Assembly (NCBI RefSeq): GCF_001277195.1
Contig: NZ_CP012268.1
Span: 372,001-436,000, forward strand
Direction: 5' to 3'
From: Cronobacter muytjensii ATCC 51329
Lineage (GTDB): Bacteria > Pseudomonadota > Gammaproteobacteria > Enterobacterales > Enterobacteriaceae
Length of the DNA stretch: 64,000 nucleotides
Position 1 is the stretch's first letter. Every line of letters starts with the position of its first letter. Shown here one piece after another: positions 63,739 through 64,000 of the stretch. The notes beneath the pieces were generated by a model. It saw only the letters and a program-made list of their open reading frames with translations. It had not been told where the DNA came from and ran no database searches. The translations under genes were made by a program, and so were the position numbers.

Positions 63739-64000
63739 TACGCGTGCCCCGCTTCGCCAGGCATGGTGTGAATGTCTATTCCGATAAGCTTCGCGGCCTC
63801 ACGCCAGCGGTCGGCGATCGGCGTGCGGAACAGGATGTTCAGATCCGCCGGGGCCGTAAGCCAGGCGTTTTCCAGGATTTCTTCTTCAAGCTGGCCTTTC
63901 TCCCACGAAGAATAGCCGAGCGCCACCAGCACATCGGCGGGCTGCTCTGCGGTGCCGAGCGTTTCCAGTACGTCGCGTGAAGTGGTGATAACCGTGTTGT
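63738..64000 (-). CDS. yqgE: UPF0301 protein YqgE (3' part, runs off the window)
   Basis: The reading frame is open to base 64000, so only about the last 86 residues are seen. They include [19 protein letters not shown] and [15 protein letters not shown], characteristic of YqgE/AlgH proteins. Function unknown. In E. coli it also precedes ruvX. Confidence 0.93.
   Translation of the reverse strand, partial: NTVITTSRDVLETLGTAEQPADVLVALGYSSWEKGQLEEEILENAWLTAPADLNILFRTPIADRWREAAKLIGIDIHTMPGEAGHA

Overview
The window is a GC-rich chromosomal segment from a yellow-pigmented member of the Enterobacteriaceae. The rpsU-dnaG-rpoD block, the tolC-parE block, parC-plsC-ftsP and the yggS-hemW block are close to their E. 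coli counterparts in protein length and sequence. The carotenoid cluster has the order crtE-idi-crtX-crtY-crtI-crtB with crtZ convergent, as in Cronobacter, Pantoea and relatives. Together with a complete malonate decarboxylase operon this best fits Cronobacter or a close relative. The genus is an inference, not proven here.

Layout. 1-1841: 3' part of a methyl-accepting chemotaxis protein. 2018-9324: zeaxanthin diglucoside pathway. CrtE makes GGPP, type 2 Idi balances IPP and DMAPP, CrtB makes phytoene, CrtI desaturates it to lycopene, CrtY cyclises to beta-carotene, CrtZ hydroxylates to zeaxanthin and CrtX glucosylates it. 9583-11824: a YtfJ-like periplasmic protein, a frameshifted Cys-repeat gene remnant, tRNA-Ile2(CAU) (ileX), mug and an orphan lipoprotein. 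12071-17487: rpoD, dnaG and rpsU (minus) with divergent tsaD. 17528-27841: plsY, folB, uppP, cca, ygiM, ygiF, glnE, hldE, ubiK. 27969-32588: FMN riboswitch and ribB, zupT with a strong Fur-box-like site, ygiD, ygiC, ygiB. 32741-38864: tolC, then divergent nudF-yqiB-cpdA-yqiA-parE.

39004-47154 is the malonate decarboxylase operon mdcABCDE-F-GH with convergent regulator mdcR. A perfect palindrome precedes mdcA and is the best candidate MdcR site. katG follows at 47337. In E. coli K-12 parE lies next to ygiN, so mdc-katG occupies that junction here. 49616-55644: ygiN, mdaB, parC, plsC, ftsP. 55817-60157: hemW, rdgB, yggU, yggT, yggS (one tight minus-strand run) and yggR. 60154-63167: an accessory pair, a 752-residue FAD-dependent oxidoreductase and a divergent IclR-type regulator, inserted between yggR and ruvX. 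63322-64000: ruvX and the 3' part of yqgE.

No insertion sequence, CRISPR array, prophage or rRNA gene was seen. Most of the window is ordinary core genome. The parts most worth a second look are the Cys-repeat remnant beside ileX, the FAD/IclR pair, the mdc control region with its intra-operon hairpins, the Fur-like site on zupT, and the long crtB/crtZ antisense overlap. I did not find a convincing wholly new multi-gene system.
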